Positions 8,254-19,600 of a stretch of 64,000 bases of DNA are shown here, one piece after another. The DNA is from JAWKXU01 sp020446465 (GTDB lineage Bacteria; Pseudomonadota; Alphaproteobacteria; Sphingomonadales; Sphingomonadaceae). Made by a program: the position numbers and the translations under genes. Each line of letters starts with the position of its first letter. Position 1 is the first letter of the stretch. Location: assembly GCA_041396845.1 (NCBI GenBank), contig JAWKXU010000001.1:434001-498000 (forward strand). The letters run 5' to 3'. The notes beneath the pieces were generated by a model, which was given only the letters and a program-made list of their open reading frames with translations, was not told the DNA's origin and ran no database searches.

Positions 8254-8689
8254 GGCACAGGCGCATATCTGTCTGAATCGAGCGGGTGTTCAGGCCGTGC
8301 GGCCTTGATTTACGCCCTTGATCGCCTGAATCACCGGGGATTGCGTGCCTTTGCTAAAAAATCTTCGCCCCGTCTATGCTCAGAAACGGTTCATCCCCGC
8401 GAGTCGCGCGTGCACTTGTGTGCATTGCGATCTCCCTTCGATGGTTAACAAGCTTGAAACCATAGAGATTCACTGGTTTCCTCTCCTCAACAACATCCCG
8501 GTGCGCCGATTCGATTTTTAACGTGGCGCATACGAGGTGGGAGAATTGAGCGGGCGCAGATCCACATGCCGCGTTGCGGTATTGCTCGGAACCATAAAGC
8601 CGACGCTTGTTTTATGATGTTTCCAGTTTTGTGGTCTGCGGTCTTCAGTTCTGTTCCGCCTCTTCGGGAGAAGAGTGAGGCACGACGAC
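8254..8689. other. long non-coding leader upstream of the adhesin gene
   Basis: More than 400 bp without a credible gene. Two dyads are visible: TGCAC-ttgt-GTGCA near 8411-8425, and GAAACCA / TGGTTTC at 8456-8480 with an 11-base spacer, which looks like an operator. A ribosome-binding site (GTGAGG, 8675-8680) ends the region. A leader this long before a giant adhesin suggests regulated expression, but no specific factor can be named. Confidence 0.45.
8456..8480. promoter_or_regulatory. operator-like inverted repeat before the adhesin gene
   Basis: A perfect 7-bp dyad, GAAACCA and TGGTTTC, separated by 11 bases, lies about 210 bp upstream of the adhesin start. The symmetry suits a dimeric regulator. 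Confidence 0.35.
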
Positions 8690-10666
8690 ATGGATTTTGA
8701 AAACCCGCGTTCGACCGAGGACATGATCACCGATAATGGTGAGTTGACCCAAACCACTGCTTCGGCGCAGGCCGCATCCGGGCAGGGCGCCGTCATTCTG
8801 ACCGCCGACGCAAACAACGTCGTCGTTCTGCCTGAAGATGCCACGCTTCAGGATATCGAGGTTCAGGGGCGCGATCTTGTCATCAAGGCTGCTGACGGCA
8901 CGGTTTACATCATTCCCGATGGCGCGATCGTTGTGCCGCAACTGGTGGTCGACGGTGTCAGTGTTCCCCCGCTGAACCTTGCCGCGCTGCTGGTCGGCAA
9001 CGAGCCGCAGCCTGCTGCCGGCAATACGCAGAGTTCGGGCGGGAACTTTGCCGATCCGGTCGATCCCATTCAGGACGCCTATGGCCGCGGTGATCTGCTG
9101 CCTTATACCGAACTTCAGTTCCCTCAGCCCCAGGATGAAGAAATCATTCCGGGGTTGATCGACGAAGAGCCGGTTGTTGGTGAAAATCCTCTGATCCAGC
9201 TTGATGACGACGTGCTGGACGGCAACCCCGGCGGCGTTGGTGACGATGAGGACGGCGTTAACCTGTCTGGCATTCTGTCCGGTTCAGGTGGCGATGGTGC
9301 ACTGACTTTCGCGCTTACCGGGGCAGTGCTTCCCGAAGGGATGAACTTTGCGATTGCGTCGAACGATGGCTCGACACTCATTATCAGCCAGAATGGCGTG
9401 AATGTTCTGCAGGTAGTCGTGGACCCGGCGACTGGTGAATATACCGTCACGCAAATTGCTGCGATCCAGCATCCGGCTGGTGCTGATGAGAATAACGTCC
9501 AGTTTACGCTTAACTACAGTGTGACGGACAGCGATGGCGATGTTGCCAACGGCACGCTGCAGATAGACGTCGATGACGATACGCCTGTGGTGGGTGCAAA
9601 CGCTGCGGTTCAGCTCGATGATGATGCCTTGGCCGGTGGTAATCCGGGCGGGGTCGGCGACGACCCTGACGGTGTGAACGCCAGCGGAACGCTTTCCGGA
9701 TCGACAGGCGCAGATAGTCCTGGCGTGTTCGCGCTAACCGGCGTGACGCTGCCGGCATCGGGCGGCTTTGCGATTGCGTCGAACGATGGCTCGACACTCA
9801 TTATCAGCCAGAATGGCGTGAATGTTCTGCAGGTAGTCGTGGACCCGGCGACTGGTGAATATACCGTCACGCAAATTGCTGCGATCCAGCATCCGGCTGG
9901 TGCTGATGAGAATAACGTCCAGTTTACGCTTAACTACAGTGTGACGGACAGCGATGGCGATGTTGCCAACGGCACGCTGCAGATAGACGTCGATGACGAT
10001 ACGCCTGTGGTGGGTGCAAACGCTGCGGTTCAGCTCGATGATGATGCCTTGGCCGGTGGTAATCCGGGCGGGGTCGGCGACGACCCTGACGGTGTGAACG
10101 CCAGCGGAACGCTTTCCGGATCGACAGGCGCAGATAGTCCTGGCGTGTTCGCGCTAACCGGCGTGACGCTGCCGGCATCGGGCGGCTTTGCGATTGCGTC
10201 GAACGATGGCTCGACACTCATTATCAGCCAGAATGGCGTGAATGTCCTGCAGGTAGTCGTGGACCCGGCGACTGGTGAATATACCGTCACGCAAATTGCT
10301 GCGATCCAGCATCCGGCTGGTGCTGATGAGAATAACGTCCAGTTTACGCTTAACTACAGTGTGACGGACAGCGATGGCGATGTTGCCAACGGCACGCTGC
10401 AGATTGACGTCGACGACGATACGCCTGTGGCTAATAGTCAAGCATTGGTGACGGGACTTGTAGACGAGGACGATCTGCCGACGGGCAATGATGACGCGGC
10501 GCAGGGCGATGACGATCCTGGCAATGCGGATGGCGATAATGACGGGACGACGACGGGCGGCGGGATCGGGAGCCTTGGCTGGCGTTGTTCAGCGTTGGCG
10601 CGGACGAGCCGTTGCAGAACTTTGGGTTGCTGTCCGACACGACTTCGCTGGAGAGCCAGCTTCTGA
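8690..10666 (+). CDS. adhesin fragment 1: retention module and first repeats
   Basis: This is the open segment as the sequence stands. It encodes the N-terminal module (VVVLPEDATLQDIEVQGRDL and IIPDGAIVVPQLVVDG, short beta-strand-rich), the PAAG site, a Pro/Asp-rich hinge, and three A-type repeats. It then enters the first B-type repeat and leaves frame at about 10576, where two extra bases turn GSLAALFS into GSLGWRCS. The last 30 or so codons are out-of-frame and not genuine. There is no Sec signal peptide, as expected for type I secretion. Confidence 0.75.
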   Translation: MDFENPRSTEDMITDNGELTQTTASAQAASGQGAVILTADANNVVVLPEDATLQDIEVQGRDLVIKAADGTVYIIPDGAIVVPQLVVDGVSVPPLNLAALLVGNEPQPAAGNTQSSGGNFADPVDPIQDAYGRGDLLPYTELQFPQPQDEEIIPGLIDEEPVVGENPLIQLDDDVLDGNPGGVGDDEDGVNLSGILSGSGGDGALTFALTGAVLPEGMNFAIASNDGSTLIISQNGVNVLQVVVDPATGEYTVTQIAAIQHPAGADENNVQFTLNYSVTDSDGDVANGTLQIDVDDDTPVVGANAAVQLDDDALAGGNPGGVGDDPDGVNASGTLSGSTGADSPGVFALTGVTLPASGGFAIASNDGSTLIISQNGVNVLQVVVDPATGEYTVTQIAAIQHPAGADENNVQFTLNYSVTDSDGDVANGTLQIDVDDDTPVVGANAAVQLDDDALAGGNPGGVGDDPDGVNASGTLSGSTGADSPGVFALTGVTLPASGGFAIASNDGSTLIISQNGVNVLQVVVDPATGEYTVTQIAAIQHPAGADENNVQFTLNYSVTDSDGDVANGTLQIDVDDDTPVANSQALVTGLVDEDDLPTGNDDAAQGDDDPGNADGDNDGTTTGGGIGSLGWRCSALARTSRCRTLGCCPTRLRWRASF

Positions 10667-13600
10667 CGTCGAAGGGCGATGCGCTGGTCTACGAGGTCAA
10701 TGGCGATACGCTGACGGCCTATGTTGAGGTTGGCGGTGACGCCGATGCCTATGATGCGGGGACGGACCGTGCGGTGTTCACGCTTGTGGTGAACACGGAC
10801 GGGAGCTGGACGTTTGATCTGATTGACCAGCTGGATCACCCGGCCACGGACGATCCGGAAACGGTGGCGATAGAGACGGCGTTCGAGGACAATCTTCCGA
10901 TCGACTTCTCGGGCATTGTGAGCGCGGAGGATGCGGACGGTGACAAGGTCACGGCTGCCGCAGGCACGTTCGTGGTTGAAGTTGATGATGATCTGCCAGT
11001 GGCGAACGATCCTGGCGGGGAGAATGAAGATCAGCCGCTGGTGACGGGACTTGTAGACGAGGACGATCTGCCGACGGGCAATGATGACGCGGCGCAGGGC
11101 GATGACGATCCTGGCAATGCGGATGGCGATAATGACGGGACGACGACGGGCGGCGGGATCGGGAGCCTTGCGGCGTTGTTCAGCGTTGGCGCGGACGAGC
11201 CGTTGCAGAACTTTGGGTTGCTGTCCGACACGACTTCGCTGGAGAGCCAGCTTCTGACGTCGAAGGGCGATGCGCTGGTCTACGAGGTCAATGGCGATAC
11301 GCTGACGGCCTATGTTGAGGTTGGCGGTGACGCCGATGCCTATGATGCGGGGACGGACCGTGCGGTGTTCACGCTTGTGGTGAACACGGACGGGAGCTGG
11401 ACGTTTGATCTGATTGACCAGCTGGATCACCCGGCCACGGACGATCCGGAAACGGTGGCGATAGAGACGGCGTTCGAGGACAATCTTCCGATCGACTTCT
11501 CGGCATTGTGAGCGCGGAGGATGCGGACGGTGACAAGGTCACGGCTGCCGCAGGCACGTTCGTGGTTGAAGTTGATGATGATCTGCCAGTGGCGAACGAT
11601 CCTGGCGGGGAGAATGAAGATCAGCCGCTGGTGACGGGACTTGTAGACGAGGACGATCTGCCGACGGGCAATGATGACGCGGCGCAGGGCGATGACGATC
11701 CTGGCAATGCGGATGGCGATAATGACGGGACGACGACGGGCGGCGGGATCGGGAGCCTTGCGGCGTTGTTCAGCGTTGGCGCGGACGAGCCGTTGCAGAA
11801 CTTTGGGTTGCTGTCCGACACGACTTCGCTGGAGAGCCAGCTTCTGACGTCGAAGGGCGATGCGCTGGTCTACGAGGTCAATGGCGATACGCTGACGGCC
11901 TATGTTGAGGTTGGCGGTGACGCCGATGCCTATGATGCGGGGACGGACCGTGCGGTGTTCACGCTTGTGGTGAACACGGACGGGAGCTGGACGTTTGATC
12001 TGATTGACCAGCTGGATCACCCGGCCACGGACGATCCGGAAACGGTGGCGATAGAGACGGCGTTCGAGGACAATCTTCCGATCGACTTCTCGGGCATTGT
12101 GAGCGCGGAGGATGCGGACGGTGACAAGGTCACGGCTGCCGCAGGCACGTTCGTGGTTGAAGTTGATGATGATCTGCCAGTGGCGAACGATCCTGGCGGG
12201 GAGAATGAAGATCAGCCGCTGGTGACGGGACTTGTAGACGAGGACGATCTGCCGACGGGCAATGATGACGCGGCGCAGGGCGATGACGATCCTGGCAATG
12301 CGGATGGCGATAATGACGGGACGACGACGGGCGGCGGGATCGGGAGCCTTGCGGCGTTGTTCAGCGTTGGCGCGGACGAGCCGTTGCAGAACTTTGGGTT
12401 GCTGTCCGACACGACTTCGCTGGAGAGCCAGCTTCTGACGTCGAAGGGCGATGCGCTGGTCTACGAGGTCAATGGCGATACGCTGACGGCCTATGTTGAG
12501 GTTGGCGGTGACGCCGATGCCTATGATGCGGGGACGGACCGTGCGGTGTTCACGCTTGTGGTGAACACGGACGGGAGCTGGACGTTTGATCTGATTGACC
12601 AGCTGGATCACCCGGCCACGGACGATCCGGAAACGGTGGCGATAGAGACGGCGTTCGAGGACAATCTTCCGATCGACTTCTCGGGCATTGTGAGCGCGGA
12701 GGATGCGGACGGTGACAAGGTCACGGCTGCCGCAGGCACGTTCGTGGTTGAAGTTGATGATGATCTGCCAGTGGCGAACGATCCTGGCGGGGAGAATGAA
12801 GATCAGCCGCTGGTGACGGGACTTGTAGACGAGGACGATCTGCCGACGGGCAATGATGACGCGGCGCAGGGCGATGACGATCCTGGCAATGCGGATGGCG
12901 ATAATGACGGGACGACGACGGGCGGCGGGATCGGGAGCCTTGCGGCGTTGTTCAGCGTTGGCGCGGACGAGCCGTTGCAGAACTTTGGGTTGCTGTCCGA
13001 CACGACTTCGCTGGAGAGCCAGCTTCTGACGTCGAAGGGCGATGCGCTGGTCTACGAGGTCAATGGCGATACGCTGACGGCCTATGTTGAGGTTGGCGGT
13101 GACGCCGATGCCTATGATGCGGGGACGGACCGTGCGGTGTTCACGCTTGTGGTGAACACGGACGGGAGCTGGACGTTTGATCTGATTGACCAGCTGGATC
13201 ACCCGGCCACGGACGATCCGGAAACGGTGGCGATAGAGACGGCGTTCGAGGACAATCTTCCGATCGACTTCTCGGGCATTGTGAGCGCGGAGGATGCGGA
13301 CGGTGACAAGGTCACGGCTGCCGCAGGCACGTTCGTGGTTGAAGTTGATGATGATCTGCCAGTGGCGAACGATCCTGGCGGGGAGAATGAAGATCAGCCG
13401 CTGGTGACGGGACTTGTAGACGAGGACGATCTGCCGACGGGCAATGATGACGCGGCGCAGGGCGATGACGATCCTGGCAATGCGGATGGCGATAATGACG
13501 GGACGACGACGGGCGGCGGGATCGGGAGCCTTGCGGCGTTGTTCAGCGTTGGCGCGGACGAGCCGTTGCAGAACTTTGGGTTGCTGTCCGACACGACTTC

Positions 13601-16600
13601 GCTGGAGAGCCAGCTTCTGACGTCGAAGGGCGATGCGCTGGTCTACGAGGTCAATGGCGATACGCTGACGGCCTATGTTGAGGTTGGCGGTGACGCCGAT
13701 GCCTATGATGCGGGGACGGACCGTGCGGTGTTCACGCTTGTGGTGAACACGGACGGGAGCTGGACGTTTGATCTGATTGACCAGCTGGATCACCCGGCCA
13801 CGGACGATCCGGAAACGGTGGCGATAGAGACGGCGTTCGAGGACAATCTTCCGATCGACTTCTCGGGCATTGTGAGCGCGGAGGATGCGGACGGTGACAA
13901 GGTCACGGCTGCCGCAGGCACGTTCGTGGTTGAAGTTGATGATGATCTGCCAGTGGCGAACGATCCTGGCGGGGAGAATGAAGATCAGCCGCTGGTGACG
14001 GGACTTGTAGACGAGGACGATCTGCCGACGGGCAATGATGACGCGGCGCAGGGCGATGACGATCCTGGCAATGCGGATGGCGATAATGACGGGACGACGA
14101 CGGGCGGCGGGATCGGGAGCCTTGCGGCGTTGTTCAGCGTTGGCGCGGACGAGCCGTTGCAGAACTTTGGGTTGCTGTCCGACACGACTTCGCTGGAGAG
14201 CCAGCTTCTGACGTCGAAGGGCGATGCGCTGGTCTACGAGGTCAATGGCGATACGCTGACGGCCTATGTTGAGGTTGGCGGTGACGCCGATGCCTATGAT
14301 GCGGGGACGGACCGTGCGGTGTTCACGCTTGTGGTGAACACGGACGGGAGCTGGACGTTTGATCTGATTGACCAGCTGGATCACCCGGCCACGGACGATC
14401 CGGAAACGGTGGCGATAGAGACGGCGTTCGAGGACAATCTTCCGATCGACTTCTCGGGCATTGTGAGCGCGGAGGATGCGGACGGTGACAAGGTCACGGC
14501 TGCCGCAGGCACGTTCGTGGTTGAAGTTGATGATGATCTGCCAGTGGCGAACGATCCTGGCGGGGAGAATGAAGATCAGCCGCTGGTGACGGGACTTGTA
14601 GACGAGGACGATCTGCCGACGGGCAATGATGACGCGGCGCAGGGCGATGACGATCCTGGCAATGCGGATGGCGATAATGACGGGACGACGACGGGCGGCG
14701 GGATCGGGAGCCTTGCGGCGTTGTTCAGCGTTGGCGCGGACGAGCCGTTGCAGAACTTTGGGTTGCTGTCCGACACGACTTCGCTGGAGAGCCAGCTTCT
14801 GACGTCGAAGGGCGATGCGCTGGTCTACGAGGTCAATGGCGATACGCTGACGGCCTATGTTGAGGTTGGCGGTGACGCCGATGCCTATGATGCGGGGACG
14901 GACCGTGCGGTGTTCACGCTTGTGGTGAACACGGACGGGAGCTGGACGTTTGATCTGATTGACCAGCTGGATCACCCGGCCACGGACGATCCGGAAACGG
15001 TGGCGATAGAGACGGCGTTCGAGGACAATCTTCCGATCGACTTCTCGGGCATTGTGAGCGCGGAGGATGCGGACGGTGACAAGGTCACGGCTGCCGCAGG
15101 CACGTTCGTGGTTGAAGTTGATGATGATCTGCCAGTGGCGAACGATCCTGGCGGGGAGAATGAAGATCAGCCGCTGGTGACGGGACTTGTAGACGAGGAC
15201 GATCTGCCGACGGGCAATGATGACGCGGCGCAGGGCGATGACGATCCTGGCAATGCGGATGGCGATAATGACGGGACGACGACGGGCGGCGGGATCGGGA
15301 GCCTTGCGGCGTTGTTCAGCGTTGGCGCGGACGAGCCGTTGCAGAACTTTGGGTTGCTGTCCGACACGACTTCGCTGGAGAGCCAGCTTCTGACGTCGAA
15401 GGGCGATGCGCTGGTCTACGAGGTCAATGGCGATACGCTGACGGCCTATGTTGAGGTTGGCGGTGACGCCGATGCCTATGATGCGGGGACGGACCGTGCG
15501 GTGTTCACGCTTGTGGTGAACACGGACGGGAGCTGGACGTTTGATCTGATTGACCAGCTGGATCACCCGGCCACGGACGATCCGGAAACGGTGGCGATAG
15601 AGACGGCGTTCGAGGACAATCTTCCGATCGACTTCTCGGGCATTGTGAGCGCGGAGGATGCGGACGGTGACAAGGTCACGGCTGCCGCAGGCACGTTCGT
15701 GGTTGAAGTTGATGATGATCTGCCAGTGGCGAACGATCCTGGCGGGGAGAATGAAGATCAGCCGCTGGTGACGGGACTTGTAGACGAGGACGATCTGCCG
15801 ACGGGCAATGATGACGCGGCGCAGGGCGATGACGATCCTGGCAATGCGGATGGCGATAATGACGGGACGACGACGGGCGGCGGGATCGGGAGCCTTGCGG
15901 CGTTGTTCAGCGTTGGCGCGGACGAGCCGTTGCAGAACTTTGGGTTGCTGTCCGACACGACTTCGCTGGAGAGCCAGCTTCTGACGTCGAAGGGCGATGC
16001 GCTGGTCTACGAGGTCAATGGCGATACGCTGACGGCCTATGTTGAGGTTGGCGGTGACGCCGATGCCTATGATGCGGGGACGGACCGTGCGGTGTTCACG
16101 CTTGTGGTGAACACGGACGGGAGCTGGACGTTTGATCTGATTGACCAGCTGGATCACCCGGCCACGGACGATCCGGAAACGGTGGCGATAGAGACGGCGT
16201 TCGAGGACAATCTTCCGATCGACTTCTCGGGCATTGTGAGCGCGGAGGATGCGGACGGTGACAAGGTCACGGCTGCCGCAGGCACGTTCGTGGTTGAAGT
16301 TGATGATGATCTGCCAGTGGCGAACGATCCTGGCGGGGAGAATGAAGATCAGCCGCTGGTGACGGGACTTGTAGACGAGGACGATCTGCCGACGGGCAAT
16401 GATGACGCGGCGCAGGGCGATGACGATCCTGGCAATGCGGATGGCGATAATGACGGGACGACGACGGGCGGCGGGATCGGGAGCCTTGCGGCGTTGTTCA
16501 GCGTTGGCGCGGACGAGCCGTTGCAGAACTTTGGGTTGCTGTCCGACACGACTTCGCTGGAGAGCCAGCTTCTGACGTCGAAGGGCGATGCGCTGGTCTA

Positions 16601-19600
16601 CGAGGTCAATGGCGATACGCTGACGGCCTATGTTGAGGTTGGCGGTGACGCCGATGCCTATGATGCGGGGACGGACCGTGCGGTGTTCACGCTTGTGGTG
16701 AACACGGACGGGAGCTGGACGTTTGATCTGATTGACCAGCTGGATCACCCGGCCACGGACGATCCGGAAACGGTGGCGATAGAGACGGCGTTCGAGGACA
16801 ATCTTCCGATCGACTTCTCGGGCATTGTGAGCGCGGAGGATGCGGACGGTGACAAGGTCACGGCTGCCGCAGGCACGTTCGTGGTTGAAGTTGATGATGA
16901 TCTGCCAGTGGCGAACGATCCTGGCGGGGAGAATGAAGATCAGCCGCTGGTGACGGGACTTGTAGACGAGGACGATCTGCCGACGGGCAATGATGACGCG
17001 GCGCAGGGCGATGACGATCCTGGCAATGCGGATGGCGATAATGACGGGACGACGACGGGCGGCGGGATCGGGAGCCTTGCGGCGTTGTTCAGCGTTGGCG
17101 CGGACGAGCCGTTGCAGAACTTTGGGTTGCTGTCCGACACGACTTCGCTGGAGAGCCAGCTTCTGACGTCGAAGGGCGATGCGCTGGTCTACGAGGTCAA
17201 TGGCGATACGCTGACGGCCTATGTTGAGGTTGGCGGTGACGCCGATGCCTATGATGCGGGGACGGACCGTGCGGTGTTCACGCTGTGGTGAACACGGACG
17301 GGAGCTGGACGTTTGATCTGATTGACCAGCTGGATCACCCGGCCACGGACGATCCGGAAACGGTGGCGATAGAGACGGCGTTCGAGGACAATCTTCCGAT
17401 CGACTTCTCGGGCATTGTGAGCGCGGAGGATGCGGACGGTGACAAGGTCACGGCTGCCGCAGGCACGTTCGTGGTTGAAGTTGATGATGATCTGCCAGTG
17501 GCGAACGATCCTGGCGGGGAGAATGAAGATCAGCCGCTGGTGACGGGACTTGTAGACGAGGACGATCTGCCGACGGGCAATGATGACGCGGCGCAGGGCG
17601 ATGACGATCCTGGCAATGCGGATGGCGATAATGACGGGACGACGACGGGCGGCGGGATCGGGAGCCTTGCGGCGTTGTTCAGCGTTGGCGCGGACGAGCC
17701 GTTGCAGAACTTTGGGTTGCTGTCCGACACGACTTCGCTGGAGAGCCAGCTTCTGACGTCGAAGGGCGATGCGCTGGTCTACGAGGTCAATGGCGATACG
17801 CTGACGGCCTATGTTGAGGTTGGCGGTGACGCCGATGCCTATGATGCGGGGACGGACCGTGCGGTGTTCACGCTTGTGGTGAACACGGACGGGAGCTGGA
17901 CGTTTGATCTGATTGACCAGCTGGATCACCCGGCCACGGACGATCCGGAAACGGTGGCGATAGAGACGGCGTTCGAGGACAATCTTCCGATCGACTTCTC
18001 GGGCATTGTGAGCGCGGAGGATGCGGACGGTGACAAGGTCACGGCTGCCGCAGGCACGTTCGTGGTGGATGTCGACGACGACATGCCGCTGGCAAACGAT
18101 GATGAGGCTGCGACGATCGTGCAGAGCGGCAATGTCAATGCGGCGTTTGTCCTGGATTTCAGCGGTAGCATCAGCGATAACGAACTGAATACTCAACTGG
18201 ATGCGGTCAAGGCCGCTGCGTATGAAATTTTCGCAGCTACTGGCGGCGATGTTCAGATAGATATTGTGGTGTTTTCCGATGAGGCTCAAAGCTACTCTGG
18301 CTTCACGACATATGCCTCACTCGCGGCGCAGATTGATAGCCTGAATCCTCAGCTTGGCGGTGAACGTCCATATGATTCCACAACAAATTTTACGGCATCA
18401 ATCGAAGAACTGATGGATATTTATTCGCCGGATCCCGGTGAAAATAATCAGGTCTTCTTCATCAGTGATGGCAACCCGAACGAGGACACCGGCTCTGACA
18501 ACAACTCTTTGGATGACAACACAGCTGATGATTGGGCCGATTTTATCAGCGACTACAACGTCAATGTGACAACTATTGGCGTTGGGAACGGGATAAATGA
18601 GAACCGGCTCCAAGACGTAGATCTTGATGGATCCGGTAGCCCAATCTTGGTGGATGATTTTGAGGATCTGATTGAATCGCTGATCGAAGCCGTTAGCCCT
18701 CCGATAGGCGGGAACGTACTGACTAACGACAGTCTCGGCGCTGATGATGCGCGTGTATTATCAATCACAATCGATTCGATCACTTATGAGTGGGATGGTG
18801 GAACAGCCATAACTCCAAGCAGTGGACCTTCAGTACCAGCTGGAACGAAAATAACCGTTTCGACTACAATTGGTGGTGAGTTCGAATTCGATTTTGCAAC
18901 CGGCTTATGGTCCTATGATGCGCCACCAGACTACACAGGTAATGATGATGAGCTCATCGATTATGTAATCATCGATGGCGATGGCGATACCGACGGCGCC
19001 CTGCTGACAATCGATGTTGCAGCTGTAACCGGCGGATCGAATTTCGCGCGCAACGACGTGGTGATCACCAACCAGTCGGGACCGGGGATAGAAATCGCCA
19101 TCCCGGGTGCCGCGCTACTGGCCAATGACGGAGCAGGCACAAGCATCACCGGTGTGGCCGACTTTGACGATGCAGACGGTGCCACCTTCAGCGCGGGCAT
19201 CATTATGTTTGACGACAATGACAGCGATGGCGGTTACTTCACCTACAATGCCAGCCAGGGGCTGAACTCCGATACGGCTTCGGTGACGGTCAACCGCGCG
19301 CAAAGCGGCGATAACAGACTTGACGGCACCAGTGGCGAGGACATCCTGATCGCTCGTGATGCGAATGCCGACACGATCTACGGGAGCGGAGGAAACGACA
19401 TCCTCTATGGCCTAGGTGGCAATGACGTCCTAAACGGAGGTGCAGGAAACGATATGCTGATCGGGGGGGCGGGAGCTGACCAGTTCCGGCTGCAAACTAA
19501 TGGCGGGTCCGATCATATCGTCGACTTCGTCCAAGGCTCCGACAAGATCGGTTTCTATGATAGCGGATCGAACAACAACGGTAGTGTCAATTTCAGCACG

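Larger units (their letters stand above)
10446..18065 (+). repeat. thirteen tandem 591-bp B-type repeats in the adhesin gene
   Basis: The motif GTGACGGGAC recurs at 10448, 11041, 11631, 12222 and so on to 16950 and 17540. Spacing is 591 bp except for 593, 590 and 590 where the indels fall. By eye the units look identical to the base over most of the array, which points to recent expansion or ongoing homogenisation. The last unit diverges after about 18065, where the codons for FVVEVDDDLP become FVVDVDDDMP with many silent changes. Confidence 0.95.

Noticed and set aside
11427..16748. A 1,773-codon reading frame on the minus strand across the repeat array
   Set aside because: It is antisense to the adhesin repeats. 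It stays open only because the 591-bp unit lacks stops in that frame and the unit is a multiple of three. The product is Arg/Ile-rich repeats with no known fold and no start signal.
10446..18065. Tandem repeats considered as a CRISPR or satellite array
   Set aside because: Units are 591 bp, continuous and coding, without spacers, so they are protein repeats.
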